Below are positions 50,171-59,117 of a stretch of 64,000 nt of DNA, piece by piece. Origin of the DNA: Variovorax sp. (GTDB lineage Bacteria > Pseudomonadota > Gammaproteobacteria > Burkholderiales > Burkholderiaceae_C); assembly GCA_017744935.1 (NCBI GenBank), contig JAGIAI010000033.1, positions 1 through 64,000 on the forward strand. Direction: 5' to 3'. The notes below the pieces were generated by a model. It had not been told where the DNA came from. It searched no databases and worked only from the letters and a program-made list of their open reading frames with translations. Within the stretch, counting starts at the first letter, position 1. Each line of letters starts with the position of its first letter. Both the position numbers and the translations under genes were made by a program.

Positions 50171-53100
50171 GGTGTACCTCTGTCGGTCGACGACGATGGC
50201 GCGAGTCTATCTCGCGGTTCGTGATCATGGCCGTGGTGCACTGCCCCACGAATGCGCTTGACTGTCTTGCGAATCCAGTGCTCGGTGTCGTCGACATAGG
50301 TGAACACGGCGGGCACCACCAGGAGGCTGAGAACGGTGGATGTGATGAGCCCGCCGATCACCGCCATCGCCATCGGCGAGCGGAAACTCGAATCCGCCGC
50401 GCTCCAGCCGAACGCGATCGGCGCCATGCCCGCGCCCATCGCGAGCGTGGTCATGATGATCGGCCGCGCCCGCTTGTGGCAGGCGTCGCGCAATGCTTCG
50501 AAGCGACTCATGCCGTGGTCGCGGCGCGCGACGATCGCGTATTCGACCAGCAGGATCGAGTTCTTCGTCGCGATGCCCATCAGCATGATCAGCCCGATCA
50601 GCGAGGGCATTGACAGCGCCTTCTGCCCCACCAGCAGACCCACGAACGCGCCGCCAAGCGCGAGCGGCAGTGCGCAGAGGATCGTGATCGGATGCAGGAA
50701 GTCCTTGAACAGCAGCACCAGCACGATGTAGATGCACAGAACGCCGGTCAGCATCGCGAGGCCGAAGCTGTTGAACAGCTCGGTCATCACTTCCGCGTCG
50801 CCGACTTCGGCCACGCGCACGCCGGGCGGGAGACTGCGGATGGAGGGCAGCTTCATGGCCGCATCCTTCGCATCGCCCAGGCCGACGCCGGACAGCTCGA
50901 TCTCGAAGTTGACGTTGCGCGAGCGGTCGTAGCGGTCGATCACCGCCGGCCCACCTTCGATGGACAGGGTTGCAACCTGGCCCAGCATCACCGGTCCACG
51001 TGTTCCGGGCACCGCGAGGCGCTCGAGCAGCGACAGATCCTGTCGCGCCGAATCCTCCAGCTTGACCACGATCGGCACCTGCCTCTGCGCGAGGTTGAGC
51101 TTGGGCAGGTTCTGGTCGTAGTCGCCGAGCGTGGCGACGCGTAGCGTGTCGGCGATGGCCGAACTGGTCACGCCGAGATCGGCTGCGCGAGCGAAGTCGG
51201 GCCGCACCGCGATCTCGGGGCGGATCAGGCTCGCGGTCGAGGTGATGTTGCCGAGGCCGGGAATGGTGCGCAGGTCGCGTTCCACCGCGCGCGCGGCGGC
51301 GGTGAGCGCGTTCGGGTCGTCGCCGGAGAGCGCGAGGATGTATTTCTCGCCCGAACCGCCCAGACCCACCGTGCTGCGTACGCCGGGCAGCGTCTCCAGC
51401 GCGGCGCGGATCTTGTTCTCGATCACCTGCTTGCGCGGCCGGTCGCCACGCGGATCGAGCTGGATCGTGAGTGTTGCCTTGCGCGTTTCGGGCGTGCCGA
51501 AGTTCGCGAACGGATCACCACCCGCGCTGCCGCCACCGACAGTGGTGTAGACACTGCGCACATGCTCCACCGCCATCACGCGGCGGCGCGTCTCGTCTGC
51601 CATCGCGGTGGTCTGCGCGAGCGTCGCACCAGGCGCGAGCGAGATGTACACCTGCGTCTGCGAGTTGTCGTCAGGCGGAATGAAGCCGGTCTTGAGCAGC
51701 GGGATCATCGCGACCGAGCCGAAGAAGAAGAGGGTGGCGAGCACCATCGTCTTGAAGCGGTGGTGCATGCTCCACTCGGCCATACGCATGTACGTCGCGA
51801 GCCAGCGCGGCTCCTTCTCGGCGGTGACGATGGGTTTGAGAATGTATGCAGCCATCATCGGCGTGAGCATCCGTGCCACCACCAGCGAGGCGAACACCGC
51901 GAGCGACGCGGTCCAGCCGAACTGCTTGAAGAACTTGCCGGCCACGCCGCTCATGAAAGCGGTCGGCAGGAACACCGCGATCAGCGTGAACGTCGTGGCG
52001 ATCACCGCAAGGCCGATTTCGTCGGCCGCTTCCATCGCAGCCTGGTATGGCGTCTTGCCCATGCGCAAGTGGCGCACGATGTTCTCGACCTCGACGATCG
52101 CGTCGTCCACCAGGATGCCCACCACCAGCGACAGCGCGAGCAGCGTCACCACGTTGATCGAGAAGCCCAGCAGGAACATGCCCACGAAGGCCGGGATCAC
52201 CGACATCGGCAGCGCCACCGCCGACACGAATGTCGCACGCCAGTCGCGCAGGAAGAGCCACACCACGATGACCGCCAGGATGGCGCCTTCGTACAGCAAG
52301 TGCAGCGAGCCTTCGTATTCCTCGCGCACCGGCTCGACGAAGTTGAAAGCCTCCGTCAGGTGGATGTCGGGGCGCTCGACGCGCATCTGCGCCAGCGCCT
52401 TCTGCACCGCATCGCCCACTTCGACCTCGCTGGCGCCGCGGCTGCGCGCGACCTCGAAGCCGACCACCGGCTTGCCGTCGAGGAATGCGGCGGCACGGGG
52501 CTCGGCGATGGTGTCGCTGATGCGCGCGACCTGATCCAGCCTGATGCGCCGGCCGTCGGAGAGCGAAATCTGGATGTCCGCGATTTCGTCCGCCGACCGC
52601 ACCGTGGCGAGCGTGCGCACCGGTTGCTCGCTGCCGCCTAGATCGGTGCGGCCGCCAGCGCTTTCGATCTGCTGCTGCCGCAATTGGCGCGAGATGTCGG
52701 CCGCGGTCGCGCCCAGTGCCTGCAGCTTGCCCGGGTCGAGGTCGACATGCACCTGCCGCGTGACGCCGCCCACTCGGTTGACCGCACCCACGCCGCTGAT
52801 CGCGAGCAGGCGGCGGGTCACGTCGTTGTCGACAAACCACGAGAGTTCCTGGTCGTCCATGCGCGACGACGAGATCGTGAACGCCAGCACCGGTTGCGCC
52901 GCGAAGTCGAGCTTGGTGATGACCGGATCGCGCAAGTCCGCCGGCAGGTCGGCGCGTACCCGCTGTACGGCGGAGCGCACGTCATCGACCGCTTCCTGCA
53001 CCGGCTTTTCAAGGCGGAACTCGACGATCAGCGTGACCGCGCCGTCCTGCACCTTGGTCGTGATGTGCTTGAGGCCCTGCACGGTCGCGATCGAGTTCTC

Positions 53101-53301
53101 GATCTTGCGCGCGACATCGTTTTCGAGCTGCGACGGCGAGGCCCCCGGCAATGCCGCCGACACGGTGACCGTCGGCAGGTCGATGTCGGGGAAGTTCTGC
53201 ACCTTCATCGCGTTGAAGGACAGCAGCCCTGCGAAGGTGAGCAGCACGAACAGCATCACCGCCGGGATCGGATTTCGGATCGACCAGGCGGAGACGTTCA
53301 T
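50167..53301 (-). CDS. RND efflux permease, HAE1 family
   Basis: A 1044-residue resistance-nodulation-division permease of the multidrug (HAE1) type. Twelve membrane helices and two large periplasmic loops are apparent. The proton-relay pair is Asp399-Asp400 in VVGILVDDAIVEVENI. The N-terminus MNVSAWSIRNPIPAVMLFVL and the second-half block VLCIYIVLVLLFKDFLHPIT are family-typical. It exports compounds from the periplasm through the adaptor and outer-membrane factor encoded just upstream. It overlaps the adaptor gene by four bases and the repeat protein gene by four. Confidence 0.93.
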   Translation of the reverse strand: MNVSAWSIRNPIPAVMLFVLLTFAGLLSFNAMKVQNFPDIDLPTVTVSAALPGASPSQLENDVARKIENSIATVQGLKHITTKVQDGAVTLIVEFRLEKPVQEAVDDVRSAVQRVRADLPADLRDPVITKLDFAAQPVLAFTISSSRMDDQELSWFVDNDVTRRLLAISGVGAVNRVGGVTRQVHVDLDPGKLQALGATAADISRQLRQQQIESAGGRTDLGGSEQPVRTLATVRSADEIADIQISLSDGRRIRLDQVARISDTIAEPRAAAFLDGKPVVGFEVARSRGASEVEVGDAVQKALAQMRVERPDIHLTEAFNFVEPVREEYEGSLHLLYEGAILAVIVVWLFLRDWRATFVSAVALPMSVIPAFVGMFLLGFSINVVTLLALSLVVGILVDDAIVEVENIVRHLRMGKTPYQAAMEAADEIGLAVIATTFTLIAVFLPTAFMSGVAGKFFKQFGWTASLAVFASLVVARMLTPMMAAYILKPIVTAEKEPRWLATYMRMAEWSMHHRFKTMVLATLFFFGSVAMIPLLKTGFIPPDDNSQTQVYISLAPGATLAQTTAMADETRRRVMAVEHVRSVYTTVGGGSAGGDPFANFGTPETRKATLTIQLDPRGDRPRKQVIENKIRAALETLPGVRSTVGLGGSGEKYILALSGDDPNALTAAARAVERDLRTIPGLGNITSTASLIRPEIAVRPDFARAADLGVTSSAIADTLRVATLGDYDQNLPKLNLAQRQVPIVVKLEDSARQDLSLLERLAVPGTRGPVMLGQVATLSIEGGPAVIDRYDRSRNVNFEIELSGVGLGDAKDAAMKLPSIRSLPPGVRVAEVGDAEVMTELFNSFGLAMLTGVLCIYIVLVLLFKDFLHPITILCALPLALGGAFVGLLVGQKALSMPSLIGLIMLMGIATKNSILLVEYAIVARRDHGMSRFEALRDACHKRARPIIMTTLAMGAGMAPIAFGWSAADSSFRSPMAMAVIGGLITSTVLSLLVVPAVFTYVDDTEHWIRKTVKRIRGAVHHGHDHEPRDRLAPSSSTDRGTP

Positions 53302-54449
53302 TTGGCGGCTCCATTCATCGTGTTGGCGGGCGACGCGTCGACGACCCTCACCAGATCGCCATCGTTGAGGAAGCCCGCCCCCTGCACGACCACGCGGGCG
53401 TCAGGTGGCAGCGGGGTGGTGATCTCGACCCGATCGCTGACGCGGCGTCCCGTCTCGATGCGTAGCATCGTCACGCGGTTGTCCGGCTGCATCAGCAGCA
53501 GGTGATTGAACCCATCGCGCGGCACCACCGAGGCCAGCGGCACGGTGACCGCATGGCTGCGGCCGAGCATGAAATCGCCGTGCGCGAACATGCCGGCCTT
53601 GATGCCGGTGTTCTGCTGCACGTCGGGGATGTCGACGTAGATTAGTGCGGTGCGCGTCTGCGGGTCCACCGTCGGGGCGACGCTCCGCACCTTGCCATTG
53701 ACCGTGGCGCCGGTTGCGCTCACCACCACGGCGGGCGTGCCGACCACGATGCGCCCGAGGTCGCCGGACATGATCTCCGCGCGCCATTCAAGCCGGCCCT
53801 GCCGGATCAGGCGGAACAGCTCCGTGCCTGCCGACACCACGCTGCCCACCGTCGCGGTTCGCGAGGAGATCACGCCGTCGTCCGGCGCCATTACCTTGGT
53901 GTTGCGCCCGCGCACCTGCTGCGCTGCGAGCACAGCCTCGGCCGCTTCCACGCGCGCCTTCGCGGTCTGCTCGGCGGTCGTGTACTGGTTGATCTGCTGC
54001 TGGCTCATCGCACCCGTCGCCTGCAGCGTACGCGCACGATTTGCGGTGCCGGCCGCATCGGCGGCAGTCGCGCGCGCCTCGGCCAGCGAGGCCTTGGCCT
54101 GCGCCACGTCGGCATCCACCGATTCGCCCGAGAACACCGCGAGCACCTGGCCCTTCTTGACGGCGTCGCCGACGTTGACGCGTACCTCGGCCAGCCGCAG
54201 CCCATTGGCCTCGGAACCGATGCTTGCTTCCTGCCATGCGGCGACATTGCCGTTGGCAGACAGCGTGACGTTCAGTTCGCTGGTCTCTGGCTTGGCGACG
54301 GTGACGGTGAGCGTCGGGCGGGCAGTCGACGCCGCTTCCTTCCTGTCGCCCGATGACTTGCCGCGTGACAGCCAGAAACCCGCACCGGCAAGAACCAGCA
54401 CGGCCAATGCGATGAGGATCAGAGTGGAACGCTTCTTCATTCTTTTCAT
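53298..54449 (-). CDS. RND efflux periplasmic adaptor (membrane fusion protein)
   Basis: A 383-residue adaptor. One N-terminal membrane span or signal-anchor (about residues 7-24) is followed by a split lipoyl domain (LRLAEVRVNVGDAVKKGQVLA and TKVMAPDDGVISSRTATVGS) with a helical hairpin between (QAKASLAEARATAADAAG onwards), then barrel domains. It connects the permease with the outer-membrane channel. I chose the ATG at 54449, which overlaps the stop of the outer-membrane factor gene. ATG 54440 is an alternative three codons later. Confidence 0.91.
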   Translation of the reverse strand: MKRMKKRSTLILIALAVLVLAGAGFWLSRGKSSGDRKEAASTARPTLTVTVAKPETSELNVTLSANGNVAAWQEASIGSEANGLRLAEVRVNVGDAVKKGQVLAVFSGESVDADVAQAKASLAEARATAADAAGTANRARTLQATGAMSQQQINQYTTAEQTAKARVEAAEAVLAAQQVRGRNTKVMAPDDGVISSRTATVGSVVSAGTELFRLIRQGRLEWRAEIMSGDLGRIVVGTPAVVVSATGATVNGKVRSVAPTVDPQTRTALIYVDIPDVQQNTGIKAGMFAHGDFMLGRSHAVTVPLASVVPRDGFNHLLLMQPDNRVTMLRIETGRRVSDRVEITTPLPPDARVVVQGAGFLNDGDLVRVVDASPANTMNGAAK

Positions 54450-55951
54450 GGTGATGACGGAGCGGCCGCCGGGGCCGTCGTTGCAATCGATTCGGGCCGC
54501 GACCAGCCGCCGCCCATGGCGCGATAGAGCGCCACCCAAGCTTCGGCGCGCTCACGCTGCAGCGACACGCGCGAGGTCTGCGAGACGAACAGCGTGCGTC
54601 GGGCGTCCTCCAGATCGAACAGGCTCGCGAGGCCGGTGCTGAAGCGTGCCTGCGTCGCGTCGAAGGAGGCCTGGTAGTTGCGCACGGCGGTGTCGGCGTC
54701 CTCGGCCCGATCGTCGGTGCTGCGGAGATTGATCAGCGCCTCTTCGACCTCGCGCACCGCCTGCCGCACGCTGGCGCGGTATTGGGAGACCGCCTCGTCA
54801 TAGCGCACCTTGGCCGCCGCTTCGTTGGCTGCCAGCGTGCCACCGTCGAAGATCGGCACGTTGAGCGCCAGCGGGCCGATGGTCCAGGTGTCAAGCGTCT
54901 CGCGGAAGCCGCCGGCGCGCACCTGCACCGTGGCGATCGAACCCTGCAGCGTCAGCCGCGGAAAGCGCTGCGCGAGCGCGGCGCCCGCATCGGCGCTCGC
55001 CGCCGCGACGCCGAGTTCGGCCGCGTACACATCGGGCCGCTGTGCGAGTGCTTCGGCGGGCACGCTGTGCACCGCCTGCACGGCCGGTAGCGCCACGTCG
55101 ATCGGTGCGCCTTCCAGCTTGGCTCTGAGCAACGGTGCCTCGATGCCGGTCAGCGACACCAGCGTCTGCTCCAGCACCGCGCATTGCGCGCGCTGCTGCG
55201 TAAGCCGCCCCGACGCCTCGGCGGCACTTGCGCGCGCGAGCGCCGCGTCGGCCGGCGCGGTGAAGCCGGCGCGCATCGACAGATCGGTGAGCCGCGCCGT
55301 TTCGGCACGCGATTGCGCGTCGGAAGTCGACACCACGACCTGGCGGCGACAGGCGCGCTCGGCCAGATAAGTATTCGCGGTTTCGGCGGCGACCGACACC
55401 CGCGCGTCATGCCATTTGGCGTCCGCACCCGCGAGGCGCGCCTGGCTCGCATCGCGGTTCGCGCGAAGGCCGCCGAACAGATCGATTTCCCAGCTCGATT
55501 GCAGCGCCGCCTGTCCGGTCGTGAGTATCGGCAGGCTGGTGCTCACGCCGTCGGTGGCGGTCGTCGATGTGCCGGTGAATCCGCTGGTCGGCGAATTGCC
55601 GCGGCTGGCCGACAGTTGGCCATTGAGATTCGGGATCAGCGCCGCCCCGGCCGAGACGCGCGTGGCGCGCGCTTCCGCGATGCGCGCGCCCGCGCTCGCG
55701 ACCGTCGGGCTCACCGACTCGGCGGCAAAGATCAGCTCGACCAGCAGCGGGTCATGCAACTGCTCCCACCACTGCCCGAGTGTCGGGAGCGAGCCGCCAT
55801 GGGGCAGCGGGGCGGTGGAGGCGGGGAGCGGATTGCTCCACGTCGGCGGCATAGGTGCGTCGGCCTTTTCAGGCGGACGCGGGACGCTGCAGGCGGAAAG
55901 CAACAGCAAAGAGGCAACGAGCGAAAGCGTCGGAAGCCGGGAGGTCCTCAT
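54446..55951 (-). CDS. RND efflux outer-membrane factor, NodT-type lipoprotein
   Basis: A 501-residue TolC-like channel subunit. It is a lipoprotein: the signal ends in LLLLSACS, with lipidated Cys21. The two long coiled-coil repeats are recognised by their family blocks WEIDLFGGLRANRDASQARL and RQAVREVEEALINLRSTDDR. It is the first gene of the operon, the reverse of the common adaptor-first order. The start at 55951 is preceded by a GGAGG-like site (GGGAGG). The divergent sigma-54 regulator gene starts 176 bases away. Confidence 0.9.
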   Translation of the reverse strand: MRTSRLPTLSLVASLLLLSACSVPRPPEKADAPMPPTWSNPLPASTAPLPHGGSLPTLGQWWEQLHDPLLVELIFAAESVSPTVASAGARIAEARATRVSAGAALIPNLNGQLSASRGNSPTSGFTGTSTTATDGVSTSLPILTTGQAALQSSWEIDLFGGLRANRDASQARLAGADAKWHDARVSVAAETANTYLAERACRRQVVVSTSDAQSRAETARLTDLSMRAGFTAPADAALARASAAEASGRLTQQRAQCAVLEQTLVSLTGIEAPLLRAKLEGAPIDVALPAVQAVHSVPAEALAQRPDVYAAELGVAAASADAGAALAQRFPRLTLQGSIATVQVRAGGFRETLDTWTIGPLALNVPIFDGGTLAANEAAAKVRYDEAVSQYRASVRQAVREVEEALINLRSTDDRAEDADTAVRNYQASFDATQARFSTGLASLFDLEDARRTLFVSQTSRVSLQRERAEAWVALYRAMGGGWSRPESIATTAPAAAPSSP

Positions 55952-56127
55952 GAGTTCGGGGTTCCGCTTAAAGGGCACGAGCTGACGACGGATCGGTCGC
56001 CACATGCGCCATGGACGGGCTGACGAGCCCTGCAAGGGGCGGAGCATAGCAAGCGCGAAAAAGCCATTCTGTCGGCGCTTGCCGCGTTCGAATAGGGGCA
56101 TGCCGTCGCCGCGCTACGATCCCGCCC

Positions 56128-57657
56128 ATGCCACCCGCCACCGCTGCTCCACCCGCTCTTCCGCTCGACGCCGACAGCATCCTCGCGCTCGCCGCGCGGT
56201 CGATGTTCCATCTGTTCTCGAGCATCAGCCAGGGCATGTTCCTGGTCGATCGCACCGCGCGGATCGTGTGGGTCAACGAGGGGTATCGGCGGTTCCTGCC
56301 GGCGCTGGGCTTCTCGTCGATCGACCAGTTCCTCGGTCACATGGTCGAGGACGTCATCCCCAACACCCAGATGCGCCGGGTGCTCGAAACCGGCGAGCCG
56401 ATCCTGATCGATCTGCTGACGAACAAGGCGGGGACCTTCGTCGTGAGCCGGATTCCGCTGCGCGAGGAAGGCGAGGGCGCCGTGCTGGGCGACGTGATCG
56501 GCGCGATCGGGATCGTGCTTTTCGATCATCCTGAAACGACACTGCAGCCGCTGATCAGCAAGTTCGCCTTGCTCCAGCGCGACCTGGACGATGCGCGGCG
56601 GGAACTGGCGAGCCAGCGCAACAACCCGCTCTACCAGCAGTCGGCGGACGGACAGCGGCGGTCCAAGTACACCTTCGCGAGCTTCATCGGCAGCAGTCCG
56701 GCGGCGGTGGAAGTCAAGCGACATGCGCGGCGCGCGGCGCAGTCGTCGAGCCCGGTGCTGCTGCTCGGCGAAACCGGCACGGGCAAGGAACTGCTTGCGC
56801 ACGCGATCCACGCGGCTTCGGCGCGGGCGCGGGGCCTTTTCGTGAGCGTGAACATCGCCGCCGTGCCTGACACGCTGCTCGAAGCCGAATTCTTCGGCGT
56901 CGCACCCGGCGCGTTCACGGGCGCGGACCGCAAGGCGCGCGAGGGCAAGTTCAAGCTGGCGGACGGCGGCACGCTGTTCCTCGATGAAATCGGCGACATG
57001 CCGCTGGGCCTGCAGGCCAAATTGCTGCGCGCGTTGCAGGAAGGGGAGATCGAGCCGCTCGGCTCCAACAAGCTGGTGCCGTTCGACGCCCGCGTGATCG
57101 CGGCGACTTCGCGCGATCTGGCGGCGCTGGTGCGAGAAGGGCGTTTTCGCGAAGACCTCTACTACCGACTCAATGTGCTTCCGGTGCGCGTGCCGCCGCT
57201 GCGGGAACGTCGTGGCGACATCCCCGCACTGGTCGAAGCGCTGGGCGAGGACATGGCGTTGCGCAGCGGCGAGGCGCCGCCCGAACTGACGCCCGAAGCG
57301 CTGGCTTTGCTCGCGGCGCAGCACTGGCGCGGCAACATCCGCGAGCTGCGCAATGTGCTGGAGCAGGTGACCATGCGCAGCGATTCGCAGCGCATCGATG
57401 CGGCGCAGCTCGAACGCATCCTGCGCGAAGCCGGGCAGGAGAACATCGCGCCGCCGACCCGTGCGCAGGCCGAGCCCGCGAGCGAAGCCGAGGAGCACGC
57501 CTTGCTGCTGCGTCCCCTCGCACAACAAGTCGCCGAACTGGAACGCAAGGCCATCGCCGCCGCGATGACCGAGACTGGGGGTAACAAGCTGGCGACCTCG
57601 CGGCTGCTCGGCATCTCGCGCGCGACGCTCTACGAACGTCTGGAAAACCCTGACTGA
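56128..57657 (+). CDS. Sigma-54-dependent enhancer-binding transcriptional activator
   Basis: A 509-residue activator. In order: a PAS-type sensor (about residues 25-150, with SISQGMFLVDRTARIVWVNE), a short coiled coil, an AAA+ domain (GETGTGKEL near 214, the sigma-54 contact loop GAFTGA near 262, LFLDEIGDMP, NIRELRNVLEQ), and a Fis-type helix-turn-helix at the end (NKLATSRLLGISRATLYERL). It has no receiver domain, so it probably senses a small molecule or a redox state. A near-consensus -24/-12 promoter lies about 100 bases downstream, before the ABC/PHB depolymerase genes, so this is very likely their activator. Confidence 0.93.
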   Translation: MPPATAAPPALPLDADSILALAARSMFHLFSSISQGMFLVDRTARIVWVNEGYRRFLPALGFSSIDQFLGHMVEDVIPNTQMRRVLETGEPILIDLLTNKAGTFVVSRIPLREEGEGAVLGDVIGAIGIVLFDHPETTLQPLISKFALLQRDLDDARRELASQRNNPLYQQSADGQRRSKYTFASFIGSSPAAVEVKRHARRAAQSSSPVLLLGETGTGKELLAHAIHAASARARGLFVSVNIAAVPDTLLEAEFFGVAPGAFTGADRKAREGKFKLADGGTLFLDEIGDMPLGLQAKLLRALQEGEIEPLGSNKLVPFDARVIAATSRDLAALVREGRFREDLYYRLNVLPVRVPPLRERRGDIPALVEALGEDMALRSGEAPPELTPEALALLAAQHWRGNIRELRNVLEQVTMRSDSQRIDAAQLERILREAGQENIAPPTRAQAEPASEAEEHALLLRPLAQQVAELERKAIAAAMTETGGNKLATSRLLGISRATLYERLENPD

Positions 57658-57666
57658 ATAACAGTC

Positions 57667-57693
57667 AGTTGTATGAAATTTAGACGAACAACT
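57667..57693. promoter_or_regulatory. Candidate upstream activator site
   Basis: The inverted repeat AGTTGT-N15-ACAACT lies 67-93 bases upstream of the -24 element. A second, interleaved pair TGAAAT (57674-57679) and ATTTCA (57701-57706) is nearby. Sites of this kind at this distance are expected for an enhancer-binding protein dimer pair. Confidence 0.45.
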
Positions 57694-57759
57694 TGTCTTG
57701 ATTTCAATCGTTTGCGGGTAGCAATGCGGGAAAGTCCTTTGTTTTCAGGGCAATGACGC

Positions 57760-57776
57760 TTGGCACGAACTGTGCA
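57760..57776 (+). promoter_or_regulatory. Sigma-54 (-24/-12) promoter of the liv/PHB depolymerase operon
   Basis: TTGGCACGAACTGTGCA matches the consensus YTGGCACGrNNNTTGCW in all but one defined position. The invariant GG (57762-57763) and GC (57774-57775) have the required spacing. Transcription should start near 57787, giving a short leader before the GGAG ribosome site and ATG at 57808. The upstream neighbour encodes a sigma-54 activator, which strongly supports this. Confidence 0.88.
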
Positions 57777-57807
57777 ACATTCAGTCACCTTCATCTGGAG
57801 ACAAAGA

Positions 57808-59004
57808 ATGCAACGTCGTCACCTCGTCGCGCTGGCTGCCATTGCCACTGCGGCTGTCACAACCCTGGCCATGCCGGCCTGGGCGCAGTCCAACGAGATC
57901 CGCATCGCCCACATCTACAGCAAGACCGGGCCGCTCGAAGCCTACGGCAAGCAGACGCAGACCGGCCTGATGATGGGCCTGGACTACGCCACGGGTGGGA
58001 CCATGATGGTCAACGGCAAGAAGCTCGTCGTGATCGAGAAGGACGACCAGGGCAAGCCGGACCTGGGCAAGTCGCTGCTGGCGGCGGCTTACGCTGACGA
58101 CAAGGCGGCGATCGCGGTCGGCCCGACGTCTTCGGGCGTCGCGCTTGCGATGCTGCCGGTGGCCGAGGAATACAAGAAGATCCTGCTGGTCGAGCCCGCC
58201 GTGGCCGATTCGATCACTGGCGACAAGTGGAACAAGTACATCTTCCGCACCGGCCGCAACAGCTCGCAGGACGCGATCTCCAACGCGGTTGCGGTCGACA
58301 AGGCCGGCGTCACCGTCGCCACGCTCGCGCAGGACAACGCGTTTGGCCGCGATGGCGTGAAGGCATTCAAGGACGCTCTCAAGAAGGCCAAGCTGGTTCA
58401 TGAGGAATACCTGCCGGCCGCCACGACCGACTTCACGGCCGGTGCGCAGCGCCTGATCGACAAGCTCAAGGACCAGCCGGGTCGCAAGATCATCTGGATC
58501 GTGTGGGCGGGCGCGGGCAATCCGTTCAAGATCGTCGACCTCGACCTGAAGCGCTACAACATCGAGATCGCGACCGGCGGCAACATCCTGCCGGCTATGG
58601 CGGCCTACAAGGCCCTGCCGGGCATGGAAGGCGCGGCCTACTACTACTTCGGCATCCCGAAGAACCCGGTGAACGAGGCGATGGTCTCGATGCACTACAA
58701 GGAGTTCAAGACGCCGCCGGACTTCTTCACGGCGGGCGGCTTCTCGGCCGCAATGGCGTTGGTGACTGCGCTCAAGAAGACGGGCGGCGACACCAACACC
58801 AACAAGCTCATCTCGACCATGGAAGGCATGAGCTTCGACACGCCGAAGGGCAAGATGACTTTCCGGAAGGAAGATCACCAGGCGATGCAGAGCATGTACC
58901 ACTTCAAGATCAAGGTGGACCCGGCTTTCGCGTGGGGTGTGCCTGAGCTGGTCCACGAGATCAAGCCCGAAGAGATGGACATCCCAATTCGGAACAAGCG
59001 CTAA
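57808..59004 (+). CDS. livK: LivK-type ABC transporter substrate-binding protein
   Basis: A 398-residue periplasmic binding protein of the branched-chain amino acid/amide (HAAT) family. The signal peptide ends near MPAWAQS (about residue 27). The mature part has IRIAHIYSKTGPLEAYGKQ and VGPTSSGVALAMLPVAEEYK, usual for ligands other than leucine as well. I chose the ATG at 57808, which has a GGAG site and follows the sigma-54 promoter; a TTG in the promoter itself is not a start. The ligand is not visible. Its position with a PHB depolymerase suggests a hydroxy acid. The ABC subunits follow after the depolymerase gene. Confidence 0.88.
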   Translation: MQRRHLVALAAIATAAVTTLAMPAWAQSNEIRIAHIYSKTGPLEAYGKQTQTGLMMGLDYATGGTMMVNGKKLVVIEKDDQGKPDLGKSLLAAAYADDKAAIAVGPTSSGVALAMLPVAEEYKKILLVEPAVADSITGDKWNKYIFRTGRNSSQDAISNAVAVDKAGVTVATLAQDNAFGRDGVKAFKDALKKAKLVHEEYLPAATTDFTAGAQRLIDKLKDQPGRKIIWIVWAGAGNPFKIVDLDLKRYNIEIATGGNILPAMAAYKALPGMEGAAYYYFGIPKNPVNEAMVSMHYKEFKTPPDFFTAGGFSAAMALVTALKKTGGDTNTNKLISTMEGMSFDTPKGKMTFRKEDHQAMQSMYHFKIKVDPAFAWGVPELVHEIKPEEMDIPIRNKR

Positions 59005-59014
59005 GCCGCGCATC

Positions 59015-59080
59015 GGCCTCTGCCAGAGGCCTTCCCCAAAAGAACGCTTTCCCCATCTGTCCCCCTCGCAAGAGGGGGAC
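59015..59080 (+). promoter_or_regulatory. Two hairpins between livK and the depolymerase gene
   Basis: The first has 6-bp arms GGCCTC (59015-59020) and GAGGCC (59026-59031) followed by TTCCCC. The second is a perfect 9-bp stem GTCCCCCTC (59059-59067) and GAGGGGGAC (59072-59080) with a GCAA loop. Neither has a strong U-run. They may stabilise the 3' end of the livK message and so raise its level above the distal genes. Confidence 0.5.
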
Positions 59081-59117
59081 GGTTCAGTGCACCTCGAAAA
59101 AACCAATGGAGACAACC

